From Enterovibrio sp045679545 (GTDB lineage Bacteria > Pseudomonadota > Gammaproteobacteria > Enterobacterales > Vibrionaceae): a stretch of 64,000 nt of DNA. Numbering within the stretch: the first letter of the stretch is position 1; every line of letters starts with the position of its first letter. Under the pieces are notes generated by a model, which was not told the DNA's origin, did no database searches, and was given only the letters and a program-made list of their open reading frames with translations. A program made the translations under genes and the position numbers. Below, piece after piece: positions 16,840 through 29,100 of the stretch. The stretch is from the NCBI RefSeq assembly GCF_045679545.1, contig NZ_CP166194.1, positions 1,798,001 through 1,862,000 on the forward strand, read 5' to 3'.

Positions 16840-18975
16840 ATGACTAACCATTCTTCCGACGCCAGCACTTCTTCAGAACTAGACAGTTCTCTCTCTCAAT
16901 TTGAACTCACTCAGCGTACCGATTTCCCGCTACTCACGCGATGTGTCACCGTGCTGGGGATTGTGCTTTCACTGGTTCATATTTGGTTTAACACGCTCGC
17001 CACGCTGCCTGAGCTTTGGGTTTCTGCCGCACACTTTGCGGGCTTTTCTGCCATGTGTGCCCTCACCTATCCAGCCGCAGCGAAATGGCGCAAAAGCAAG
17101 TTCGCACTATCCATAGATATTGGAATCGCTGTCGCAGCAGTTGCGTGCCTTGTTTATATCATTCTTAGCGAAGACGCCTTATACGAGCGCGGTGTTACGT
17201 TTGTCACTTCGGATTGGGTATTCTCAATCATTGCGATTTTAATCGCTTTAGAACTGATTAGGCGAACGATGGGTTGGTTCATTCCATGCCTAATTGTGGT
17301 GGCTCTCACCTACGTGGTTTGGTGGGGAAGCTGGATTGATGGCATTTTTGCTTTCCCCGGCTTATCCGCTGAAACTGTTTTGTATCGCGCTTTCTATAGC
17401 TCAGAAGGAATGTTCGGACCCATCTCACGCATTTCATGGAGCTATGTCTTCATGTTCATTCTGTTTGGTGCGTTTTTGGTGAAATCTGGTGCGGGTGATT
17501 ACATCATCAATGTTTCACGCGCAGCCGCAGGGAAAATCATTGGTGGGCCCGGTTTTGTCGCGGTGCTTGGCTCTGGCTTGATGGGGTCGGTATCCGGATC
17601 CAGCGTGGCAAATACAGTCTCGACCGGTGTGATTACCATCCCTCTGATGAAGAAAGCCGGTTTCCCGCCTAAGTTTGCTGCTGGGGTAGAAGCCGCCGCC
17701 TCAACCGGTGGGCAGCTTATGCCGCCAGTCATGGGTGCGGGCGCGTTTATCATGGCGTCGTACACGCAAATTCCCTATGTGGAAATCATTGCAGTGTCGT
17801 TCGCACCTGCGTTGATCTATTTTCTGTCAGTGGCGTTTTTTGTCCGCGTAGAAGCCAAGCGCTCAGGGGTACATCAGGTTGAAACTGAAACCCAATCTAT
17901 ACTTTCAGTTTTAGCATCTGGCTGGCACTATCTCATCCCGTTGGTGGTGTTGGTGACACTGCTGGTTCAAGATTTCACGCCCACTTATGCGGCAGGTATT
18001 TCCATTATCGCCGTGGTAGTTGCTTCTTGGCTTTCTCCTAACCGAATGGGGATTGCAGATATATTTGATGCCTTGGCTCAAGGGGCTCGCAACATGGCTA
18101 CAACGGCAGTATTACTGACCGGCATTGGCTTGGTGGTGAACGTTATCAGCACAACAGGGATAGGCAATACCTTCTCCATCATGATTAATGAATGGGCCAA
18201 CGGTAGCTTGTTTATGATGTTGGTATTGGTGGCACTTGCTTCACTGATACTCGGTATGGGTTTACCGGTGACGGCCTCGTATATTGTTCTTGGCACCCTT
18301 TCTGCACCGGCCATTTATGGTTTGATTGCGGAGCAACAATTAATGGAGCTTCTGACCACCGGTCAATTGCCGGAAGAAGCAAAAACCATTTTCATGCTGA
18401 TAGCACCTGAACAGCTTGCTGCATTGGGTGCCCCCATGTCTTTCGAAGCGGCTATCGAGTTGCTGGGTAAAGTACCCGACGATTTCAAAGCGACGTTATT
18501 AGAGCAAGGTTTGGGCGCCGCAACGGTCGGCATGTCTTTGCTGGCGGCGCACCTGATTATTTTCTGGCTATCGCAAGACAGTAACGTGACACCACCTGTG
18601 TGTTTAACTGCTTTTGCGGCCGCTACCATCGCCAAAACACCGCCTATGGCGACAGGGTTTAAAGCATGGAAAATCGCTAAAGGGCTCTACTTGGTGCCAC
18701 TCTTAATGGCCTACACCCCGCTCGTTTCTGGCGACCTTTCACAAGTGCTAGAAATCACGGTGTTTGCGGTGATTGGCACATGGGCATTGGTGGCCGGTTT
18801 GGAGGGATATTTAGAAGGGCCGATTAACTGGCCATTGCGTGCAGTTGCGTTAGCACTGGGTTGCTTAATGATGTGGCCAGGTATGGATATTGTGATTCGA
18901 CTTGTCGGTACTGTCTTGTTTTTTGCGATGGTTTACTACACCTATCGTAAAACGCCGTTTCAAGCGGCAAACTAA
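16840..18975 (+). CDS. Fused TRAP transporter permease (DctQM type)
   Basis: 711-residue membrane protein, the fused small-plus-large permease found with TAXI binding proteins. The N-terminal part (about 35-165) has several hydrophobic segments equivalent to DctQ. The rest (about 170-710) is the DctM-like transport domain. Family motifs include GLMGSVSGSSVANTVSTGVITIPLMKK, EAAASTGGQLMPPVMGAGAFIMA and SQDSNVTPPVCLTAFAAATIAKTPPM, which belong to the two substrate/sodium-binding loops. It should import an organic acid with sodium, the ligand being handed over by the preceding binding protein. ATG start after GAGGGAACAT. A terminator follows. Confidence 0.92.
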   Translation: MTNHSSDASTSSELDSSLSQFELTQRTDFPLLTRCVTVLGIVLSLVHIWFNTLATLPELWVSAAHFAGFSAMCALTYPAAAKWRKSKFALSIDIGIAVAAVACLVYIILSEDALYERGVTFVTSDWVFSIIAILIALELIRRTMGWFIPCLIVVALTYVVWWGSWIDGIFAFPGLSAETVLYRAFYSSEGMFGPISRISWSYVFMFILFGAFLVKSGAGDYIINVSRAAAGKIIGGPGFVAVLGSGLMGSVSGSSVANTVSTGVITIPLMKKAGFPPKFAAGVEAAASTGGQLMPPVMGAGAFIMASYTQIPYVEIIAVSFAPALIYFLSVAFFVRVEAKRSGVHQVETETQSILSVLASGWHYLIPLVVLVTLLVQDFTPTYAAGISIIAVVVASWLSPNRMGIADIFDALAQGARNMATTAVLLTGIGLVVNVISTTGIGNTFSIMINEWANGSLFMMLVLVALASLILGMGLPVTASYIVLGTLSAPAIYGLIAEQQLMELLTTGQLPEEAKTIFMLIAPEQLAALGAPMSFEAAIELLGKVPDDFKATLLEQGLGAATVGMSLLAAHLIIFWLSQDSNVTPPVCLTAFAAATIAKTPPMATGFKAWKIAKGLYLVPLLMAYTPLVSGDLSQVLEITVFAVIGTWALVAGLEGYLEGPINWPLRAVALALGCLMMWPGMDIVIRLVGTVLFFAMVYYTYRKTPFQAAN

Positions 18976-19033
18976 AGGAATTCGCACTGAAAGCAGACAT
19001 GCTACTCACATAAAGCTAAGAGCATAAAAACGA

Positions 19034-19066
19034 AAAAGCGCCTCTTTTATGGGCGCTTTTGTTTTG
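19034..19066. terminator. Bidirectional intrinsic terminator
   Basis: AAAAGCGCC and GGCGCTTTT form a 9-bp stem with a 9-nt loop. T-rich sequence follows on both strands. It lies between the convergent TRAP permease and cheV genes. Confidence 0.85.
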
Positions 19067-19087
19067 GTCTGTCATGTATTCCCAAAA

Positions 19088-20068
19088 TTATTCTTTCAAC
19101 ACAAAGCTATCCATCAAACCAACCATACGGCCGATTTCAGGTTTAGTAATGGTGTCATTTGCACCAAGATCCATGGCTTTTTTGCGGTTATCATCACTCA
19201 TCAGTGAAGAGAACATGACAATCGGCATAGCTTTGTACTCTTCGATTTCTCGAAGCATTTTAACGAGATACATACCATCCATTTTTGGCATTTCGACATC
19301 ACTGACCACGCCATCGACAAACTCGGTAATGGGCAAGTTTTCTTCAGTACATAAGCGGACGAATTCGATCATCGAGTCTAGCGCTTCTTGTCCATCTTTT
19401 GCCGTGATGACGTTATAACCAGCTGAGCGAAGGGTATTTTCGATCAAGCGGCGGATAAATGCAGAATCATCAACCACCATGATGGTTTTAGCTTCTCGCT
19501 TGGCAATCATGGCGTCATCAATAACCACGCGTTTGTCTTGCGTAACATCGTATTTTTCCATGCTGAGTTCTGGGTTGATATCAGCAATGATTTTCTCAAA
19601 ATCCAAGATCATGATGAGGTTGCTTTCCTGACGAACAACAGCAACCACACAGTCCTGATCGGAGGCTTCTAGGAATTGGCTTGGTGACTCCACCTCCTCC
19701 CACGAAATGCGGTGAATTCGGCTGACACTGTCGACAAGAAAGCCGTTAGACATTTTATTAAAGTCAGTCACGATGACAACTTTGGTGTCGATATTGTTGC
19801 TCGTGGGCACACCCAGCCACCCTGCTAGATCAACCAAAGGGATCAACTTACCACGCAGAGAAAAAACGCCAAGCACATTGGGCTGCGCATTGGGGTAATC
19901 CGTTGTATCGGGTACGCGGATTACCTCGCGTACTTTGGCAACGTTAATTCCGTAATAACACAGCTTTTTACTGCCATCAGGCTGCGTTTTTTCGAGCCGA
20001 AATTCGATGATTTCAAGCTCGTTAGTACCGCTTTCAGTCAGAATTGATGTTTTGTGTTCTGTGCTCAT
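19088..20068 (-). CDS. cheV: Chemotaxis coupling protein CheV
   Basis: 326 residues: a CheW-like coupling domain (about 15-160, with VREVIRVPD, GVFSLRGKLIPLVDL and FLVDSVSRIHRISW) joined to a response-regulator receiver domain (about 195-320). The receiver opens TIMVVDDSAFIRRLI, has the phosphoacceptor aspartate in DGVVSDVEMPKMDG and the conserved Thr/Lys late in the domain. CheV links chemoreceptors to the CheA kinase and is tuned by phosphorylation. The ATG at 20068 gives the standard start MSTEHKT; the frame extends to 20104. It lies 123 bp downstream of the giant adhesin gene on the same strand, so read-through is possible, but no functional link is proven. Confidence 0.93.
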   Translation of the reverse strand: MSTEHKTSILTESGTNELEIIEFRLEKTQPDGSKKLCYYGINVAKVREVIRVPDTTDYPNAQPNVLGVFSLRGKLIPLVDLAGWLGVPTSNNIDTKVVIVTDFNKMSNGFLVDSVSRIHRISWEEVESPSQFLEASDQDCVVAVVRQESNLIMILDFEKIIADINPELSMEKYDVTQDKRVVIDDAMIAKREAKTIMVVDDSAFIRRLIENTLRSAGYNVITAKDGQEALDSMIEFVRLCTEENLPITEFVDGVVSDVEMPKMDGMYLVKMLREIEEYKAMPIVMFSSLMSDDNRKKAMDLGANDTITKPEIGRMVGLMDSFVLKE

Positions 20069-20191
20069 GCCAAATCTCGATGCATTTAGAGGCCAAATAG
20101 ACAAGGTTCTCTATCAGCATAGTCTCAATATAAAAACAATCGACTCAATAGACGAAATTATTTGCAGCGATTTTAACGAATTGCACAGATG

Positions 20192-23100
20192 CTATTCCAA
20201 TTTGAAAACTTGCTGCTCGTACAGTGCAGACAATATTTCACTGGTTTGCGCGCCAGATACGAGGTTGAGCCCTGAGCTGGATATATCCATGTTCTGCAAG
20301 ACAATGTTCTGCGAGACAATGTTCTGCGTGTCAGTACCCGCAATAACGGAAAGATTGATCGTACCATCACTTTCAACCGTCGCTTGGTCAAAATACGGTA
20401 GCAAATCGTTACCGGTCGGTGATGCACCCAAATCAGGCAGCAATTGGCTGATATCGAGTTTATCTTCCCCCAAGGTCAAATCGGTTACTGTGTCTGTATT
20501 CACTGGCGAACTGAGTGAAGCTTCAAGCCAAACAAATATGTCATTTCCTTCTCCACCAGTGAGAATGTCATTCCCTTCTCCTGCTTGCAGGGTATCGTTG
20601 CCATTCATGCCAAACAGGCTTTCACCTGTTGATTGTGCGGACAAGCTATCGTCAGCAGCGGTACCAACGTTTTCCCCCAAATACAGGCTGCCTCGGTTGA
20701 TGACGGCGGCGAGTAATTCTGATTGGGACAAGTTAGAGGAGATATCATTGACCAATGCATCCAAACTCACACCCGTAAACACGATTTCTTGAAAGATATT
20801 GCCGCTACTCAACACGTTTAACTGAGCGCTGCCTGCCACTTCAGTCAGCGACAGTTGTTGGGTTAAATCGTCAAAACTCTCGAGGTTAGTGACGCTCAAT
20901 GCCGCGCTAAGATCGAGTACATCGGTAGAAGGATTAAAATCCCCTACAGTATCAACCGCGGGGTTGCCTGCCGAACCCAAATCGCCGCTAGACCATGTGA
21001 ATCTGTCGAGGTTGCTGTCACTGCCCCCTTGTGATCCTCCCCAAAGGCTGTCATCACCCGCACCACCAATAAGAATGTCTTGGCCTAAACCACCGATCAA
21101 GGTGTCGTTATTTTCACCACCTTCCAGGGTTGCATCTTCATGGCCTGACACCACAACGTTCTCTACGCTGGTATCCTGCGCCGATATCGGGCCATCGGCT
21201 GGATTACTCACGTTGATCGCTAACGAAATGGGTGATGACTCCGCGCTTTCCCCTGTCGTTGTGGTTGATATTGTCACCACCTCTACCGACGTATTTACCG
21301 CGGCATTGCCTGTGACGTGAAGTTGCGCCAATTCAGCGGCAGTAAGGGTCAATACGCCGTCAGTTGGCCCTGTCCCAATAGGATTCCCTGTTGCATCGAC
21401 AAACGTGAGCGACGCAGGAACATGACGAATTTCCACCAACAAGGTTTCGGATGGGTCAGTCAACACCGCCGCCAAACCAAGCAAAGGAATTACGGCTGAT
21501 ACGCTTCCTCCAACGGCGGCGGTCTGTGCCATATTCAACAACAACGTGGGTACATCAGGTTTGGGCGCGACATTAACCGTGATCGATTCACTATCAGTGA
21601 GCGCGCCACCCGTGCCCGTGTTGCCATTGTCATTGACCGTCACCGTGATGGTGTCTTGCCCTGAAAAGTTGGTAATACCTGTGTATGTGATACCCGTTGT
21701 GAGCAAGGTATTAATGGCGTCCAGATCTCCCGTCAGCTGCATACTGCTTGTTCCAGCGCCGCCAACCGTGACACCCGAAGGAATGGGAGAAGCATCAGAA
21801 ACATTGATCACTCCATCCACCGCGCTCAAACGCACAGTGATCTCGCCACCACTGGCTTCTTTTGCGTCAATGTCTTTCACTTGAATGGATTCAATGACCA
21901 ATGGCGTTTCTTCTTCCGCACTGAGAGAAGTGGCGGGCACAGTGAGTTCCGGTGCATCGTTCACGGCTGAAACCGTCACATCAATGATTTGATCCACCCA
22001 GAGTGAACTTGCCGCTTCTACGCCGTTATCTACCGCTCTAATAGACACATTGAGTTTTCCATCCCAATTCAGTTCATTGGCGTCACCGGGCGTGAAAATT
22101 AGCGAAGAAAGCGACGTTTGATCGGCAATCACCAGCCAACTTCCATCGCCCTGTTTTTCGACCGAACTGCTTGGCGACACACCAGCGGGCAAGCTAATCG
22201 ACGAACTATCGGGAACATTGGTCAGTATGATTTTGATATTTTCTGGCGGGTTTTCGATGACTTCTAGCCCGCTACGGTCCAGAGTGTCGGTATTGTCAAC
22301 GACATTAATATCGAGTGGCAGTGTGATGTTTTCATCTTCTGTGCCCGAAACAGACGTCACGATATCCGTATCCACCCTATCGCCAACAGGCGCCACATCA
22401 ATTGTCACTGTGGTTGAATACTCCACAGGGTTCGTCAGTGCTTTCTCTTTGGCATAAACCACCAATACCACGGTCAATGAACCGCTGAAATTAGCAGGTG
22501 GCACAAAAGCAATGTCATCAAGGCTTATGGTGGCACTGCCCGCCGGAACACTGATACTCCAGTGACCGTCGCCACTGTTTTGTACTAGCTGACCGCCAGT
22601 TGATATCAGCTTAAAATCGCCCGGCACACCCGAAATTGTTGCAGAGACAATGGATTCTGAACCATCAGTATCTTTTAGAGACGCCGTCACCCCGGTCAGG
22701 GCGATATTTTCATCTTCCGCACCGATAATTGGTTGGGTGTTTCCGCCAAACAGTACAGGGTCATTCACGGGGAGCACATTAAATGACAGATCCGTTGAAA
22801 TCGTATTTGTCGCGGTTGAGTTTGGCGCTCCAGTATCATTGTTCACCGCAGTATCGATGACTGTGGTGGCCATATCGAGTGTGACGAGCCCACTGAAATT
22901 TTCAGTGGGCTTGAAGAAAATACGATTGAGTTCCGCTTGACTCACAGTCATGCTGCTCACTGGATTCTCGCCATTAGCATCGACAAAAAATCCCATGTTA
23001 CTGTCTACCGTTAATGCTACGGAGGTAATACTTTCCATACCGGACGTTGAATCAGTGTCAGTATCAATCAGCTTCTCACTGATATTGAGTTCAATAATGC

Positions 23101-26100
23101 CATCTTCCAACGCCCTGCTAGAAACAGGCACCCATTGCGCGCTGTCATCAACGGGCTGCTCGTCATCATTGAGTCCATTGGTTCCGACCACGGTGACCGT
23201 GGAGGTAATACCGTCGACAACGGGCGCTATCAAAACAGACAACGTGGTACCCAATTGCTTGGTGTCGCCGCTCAGTTTATCCGTTGTCACCAATTTCACA
23301 GGTAGCAGGAAATCCCCAGCGAAGTGTTCTGGCACATTAAGGATGATGGCAGACAGATCCACTGATCCGTCGGCGCTCACGTTGACTTTGGCAACATATT
23401 CACTGGTTTGATAGTTGAACTCCATCCCCGACACACTGGCGTTCGCCGCCGCCAGCGATGCACTGTCGATCACTAACGTCAGCTCATCTGACCCTGCGTT
23501 GGCGGGATCAATTTTGATTAGTGCATCTAACTGCGCGCCAAGATTCAGTGAGGTGTCCTCCACACCATTAATCGTTTGGCTCTCTACCGATAGGGTCGCC
23601 GCTTCCTGCGTATTGGTAATACTTCCGGTGAAATCAAGCTGCAAAATGATTGGCGTTTGTTGAACTTGGCTACTGGCATCCCCTTCACCGGCATCCCCTT
23701 CATCCTGCACCAGTGCATTAATTTGTATAAAAATAGGTTCGGTGATAGGAATATCGGTCGATATGGCAATGGAATCTAATGCCCTTTGAGGAACTGTCCA
23801 GCTTCCGTCACCATTATTGATTCCCCCCACGATATAAAACTGATCAAAGAACGCTTGTTCGGACTGCGTTAATGGTGTGCCATTCGCATCCTTCACAAAA
23901 GTGACAATGACCTGCGAGATCACCTCTTCACTGCTGCCGTCGGTATTGATGCCTTCCGGCGTGACAAAAGCGAGTCGTTGATCCGCAGACGCAAGTGTAA
24001 TAATGCCGGTGCCATTATCCGACACAGTAGTGATTGATTGGTCGCTGCTATTTAGCAGTGCTATTTTCCCGTCATCTTCGACCGTCGCGATAATACGAAC
24101 ATCTAACGACCCCGTGATTTCTGCCGTATCAACATCGCCCGAATCAACATCCGTTTGTGTCACTGTCAGGGTGACGGAAAGGTCGATGTTTTCGTCTTTA
24201 TCCGCATTTTCTGGCGCACGAAGTAAAAGATTCGCGCCGCTTAAAAGGGCGGCAACTTGAGTGGCTGTCAGCACCACATTGCCCCCCGTAAAACCGAGTG
24301 GCGAAGAATCTCCCGCAATGGTTAAGGTATACCCGTCGGCAATCGCTTCGGTAGACATGTGGAACGAAATATGGGTAATTTTTTCGTTGTTGTCTGTGTA
24401 ACCCTGATCGGTATCAGGGCGCCAATTCACCACCACGTTCTGATCTTCAAACCCGCGGCTATTTAGGGTGTAATCTACCGCATCAATTTTGGGTTCAATA
24501 TGAACAATGATGCTTTTGTTTTCGGCAACAGAATCCCCGTCATCTTCCGTGGCTATCACAGTCACCGTGAGCTCGATATCTTTGGTGCTGCCAGCAGCGG
24601 GGACTAATTTCACATCAGACAAACCGTCAATTTTAGCCTGATATTGAGCCTCGCCACTCGCATCCACGCCAGCGTAAACAAGATTGATGGCATTGTCGTT
24701 GGTATCAAGCAAGGTCACACCCGCGGGAATATTGGTGACCAATAAGGTTAAGGCTTCGGAATTGTCACCGGGTAATGCCGTTCCGGCCTCGCCGGAAGAC
24801 ACGGTAAATGACAAGGCCACCGAGCTGTCTTCTTCAATGGTGGTTTCAATGCCTGTATTGGCCCCGTTCTCAATAATCGGCTGCCACACATTGCCCAAAT
24901 CTGCGCTGATAATGGGTACGTCCGCGACACCTTTAAGGGCGATAGGCAGTGTCTTAGGATCGGTTTCGAATATTTTGGTGACGGTGTTACTCACACCCTG
25001 AGCATTAGTGACGACGGCCGTGTCTTTCACCACACCCGTGATGGTCAGTGAGAAATCAACGTTGCTTTGCGGCGGGGGCTGTAATTGCAGCCCACTAATA
25101 TCCGTGTAGGCCACTTCATACACTCGGCCAATTGAGACAACCTCACTGTTGTCAGCGAGCAGCAATTTAGCGCCGAGCGGCAAACCGCTGATCCGAACGA
25201 AAAGCGCTTCTGACCCATCTAAATCTGCTGTGTCAGTTAGGCTGATATGTGGCGCTAGGTTGATGAGTTGATCTTCCTCCCCAGTCGCTCTTGTCACTCT
25301 CAAGGAGGTCGTATCTGCCTCAGGATTGACGGCAACAGTCAATGTGCGTGTCACCGAGTCAGCCGTTTGTTGTCCTGCCACGAAATTGGCCGTTTCTTTA
25401 CTTTGCGCCGTGACAGTTAAAGTAATGTCACCAGAGAAATTGGCATCAGGTTTCACCACCACATTGTTAATGTCTGCCGCTGACACCACAAATTGGCCAT
25501 TCGTCGGCGTGAGTGTGGTCCCGTTCAACAGCAACGAGCCGCTGCCACTTTGAATGGCAAGAATATAACTCAATGTTTCAGAGCCATCGATGTCTTGCAG
25601 CTCCGCATTGAGCGCCAAGGCTGCACCATCACTGTCTTCATTGATGGCGTAATACAGCACGGTACCTTCATCCCACCGAGGGACATCAGCAATACCTTCC
25701 ACCGTAACGGTAAATGTTTGGCTTGGCAGTTCGCGTTCTGAATGATCAGAGTTTGTCACAAAACCCGTCGCCGTAAACGTTGGAACACCTGACGATGCGG
25801 AGTCATCCTGATCTGGAACAAACGTGACGCCTTCCAGCGTCCAAAGTTGATTCTGAGCATTGGGTGAAAACAGCTCAGCTGGCAGCACGATTTGATTGTT
25901 CGCCACCGCTAACACTGTGCCGTTTGCGTAGAAAATCCCGTGAGCGATAGAAGGTAAAGCGATCACCACGCGAGAAACACGTTCGCCCTGATCGTTGTCC
26001 CCGATATCCACCGTCATCTCAATTGGAATGCCATCCGCAGGGTTCGAAATGAGATCATCGTCGGGGTCACCCTGTCGCCCTTGGTCTTCGATGCCTTCCG

Positions 26101-29100
26101 CGTTGCTCACAATGAGCTGGGGAACATCATCAACAATCACAATTTGTGTGCTGCCGACTACAATATCGCCATCGCCATCCAAAATCTCGTAGCTGAAAGT
26201 TTCAGTGATCCTATTGTTGGCCGAACCGCTGTGATCCACATTTTGAACAGCAGTAAATTGAATGTTGCCACTGCTTTGCACTAACAAGGAACCAAGAACC
26301 TGCCCTCCCACACCTTGCGTGACGGAAAAGTGGTTATTAACACCTTCTGTCAGCTCATGCTGTTCGCCATTGATGGTGACAGATTTGATCACAGCGTCAT
26401 CCGCACCTCGATTGCGCGAAGGCAACACCGTAAGCCGCGATGAAGACTCGCCCTCCACCGTTGTGATGCTTCCGCCCCCCACACCGACACCATCGGTTTC
26501 GAGCGAGAACGGCACATCATCCAGTACATTCACGACAAGGTTGCTTGTTGCGGTGTCATTATCACTATCAGACACAATGATGGGGAAATTAATGCCTAGA
26601 CTGTTTTTCTCATTGCCGAGGGGATGATCGAGTGCCCCCAATAAAGCGAAGGTATACGTACCATCAACAAGAAGAGTCAGTGTGAATACGGTTCGGCTTT
26701 CTGCAAAGCCAGTATAAATCTTGGTGCCGTTATTGTTGCTGGTGAGCGCCAGCGTGACGACATCGCCATGTGAACTTAACGGAATGTTATTGCCCACCGA
26801 GTTTTGACTATTGCTGCTATTTGCCGACGCAAAGGCGGACAAGTCAATCGAGACATCTTTGATCGCATCGCTGCCCGAATCGATGACGAGTTTACCCGTT
26901 GCTGTATCTTGGTCGCTCCCAAGGCCACCGGGTGTTGTTCCCGAGCGATTACTGTTCGGGCCGCTACCATTGGCATTGATGTCGCTTTCTTCAACGTTTA
27001 AAGAAGGTGCTTGCGTAATCGTGGGAGCTTGTCCGTCCTTGATTGCTAATTCGAACGTCACTACACCGGGAATCACATCGCCATCAGAATCCTCGGCTTG
27101 TAACTTCACATTGATCGAGATCGTATCGCCATCAAATGAAATCAAGGTGTTGTTTGATGCGCTGGTAAGATGATCAAGCGGCTGGTGCAAGGTCAATGTC
27201 GGCGTAATGTCTATGCCATAACCATCGGCACTCTGTACCGCCGATATCGACAACGTCATGACTAACTCACTACCCACCTTACCCGTGAGCGTCCCCGTTG
27301 TGTCATCGTAGGTAAATACAACGGGTTGACCACCACTGGTTAGCACAGCGTTGAGATCTGCCACGAGAGCAGGCACAACGGTACTCTCAATACGCACTTC
27401 TGATGGCAATAGCCTGTCGGTAGTCGCTTTGACAACGGCAGTACCTGATGATGATTCGGGATAACCTGTTTGGTTGCCTGTCGGCGTTAGATCCGGCTCA
27501 GTCAAAGATATCGTATCAACAACACCCACTGGCGAAGGCTCGCCATCATTGTCGTTAAGCGTGACGGTGAATTGACCTGTTACTTCGTCTCCGTCGGTAT
27601 CCACGGCTTTCACCCCAATTGGCAAAATCAGCGGTGATGCTGGTTCGTCCAGGGCCGCAAACTGCGTCACAGTGTATGTTCCTGTCGGATTACCGTCCCC
27701 ATTCACATCGAGCACAATGCTCAATACCTTTTCCCCATTCGCGGGTATTGATGAGGCTGATAGAGAGGGGTCATCCAGCACCAAGGTAATACTGCCTTCA
27801 AGAGAAGAAAGCGGATCAGGCTGATACGCGGTCTGATACCCGTTACTGGTGATGCCCGAAAGCACAGCTTGTAGCTCTGGTGATGCCGTGAACATAAGGG
27901 ATTTCAGCGCATCTGAGCCTTGCATCAAACCTAAACTAAGGTTTTGCTGCTCACTTATTTGGCCATTGATAGGATCCACCAGATCCGCATCAACAGGATC
28001 AATACTCGGGGCCGACCCATCTCTGATAATCACATTGAAAGTGCTTGAGGTGCTGTCGCCATCAGAGTCTGTTACCTTTGCGCCCAGCGCAAGTGCGACG
28101 GTCTCACTGCCTGGCTGGTCAATCGCTTGTGACAGTGTCACTATGTATTCATTTAACGCAGGGTTTAGTGATATTGATAGTACAGTGATGGTGTCGCCAC
28201 TTGCATCCGTGTATCCGACGTTAATGGGATTGTCCGTGCCATTAATATCATTGGGCTGAGAAAGCAATTTGAGCGAATTACCATCACTGGTTAGCGCCTC
28301 AACGCTAGCAAAAAATGCATCGGTCAAATCCCAATCCACTGATTGAATATCATCACTGCCCGTCTCAAGGCCCAAACTACCTATAGATTCACTGGCGGGA
28401 GCGTTGAATTCAGGATCGGTGATTTCTACATCCCTAACCTTGATGATGGGTGCAGACCCATCTTGCACCGTATAAGTGACAGGAATAGGCGCGTCCAGTA
28501 GATCATTGTCCGAGTCTCGGATCTGCAGCTCAACCGTGATAAGAAAGGATTCAACTGCATTCGATTGATCATTAAGTGTGCTGACCAGCTTCACCCATCG
28601 ATTGGTCTCGAATTGAATCTGATTACTTTCATCAAGTGGCTGATAGAGTTCAAAATTTGAAGCAATATCAACCCCCGTTGCACCCGTGCCTGAGGCTGAA
28701 GTCGCGGTGAGTGTCAAACGAATAACCGGTGAACCATCGGAGGTGCTACCTAACAGTTCAACCACATTGGGCGCTGTGCCCGCCTGAACCGCAAAGCTAA
28801 CGGGCTCACCATTGGAGGTCAGTTCATTAAGCTCAGTGATCAATCCCGCAACGCCGTTTTTATCTTCCAAGTTTGAGATGAATAAGGTGTCAGAAAGCAG
28901 CTTATCTGACGCAGCATTTAGTGTAATTTCACCATTTGCACTCTGCGTGTTGCCTTCAGAAGCCGGTTCAGTCACTTGATAGTCGCCTGAAATCGCTGCC
29001 GCATTGCCACTGGCATTATCACCGTCGACCAAACTCACGCTAAACTGACCGGTTATGGAATCGCCGTCTTGGTCAATCGCGACCACAGTGACAGGCACAA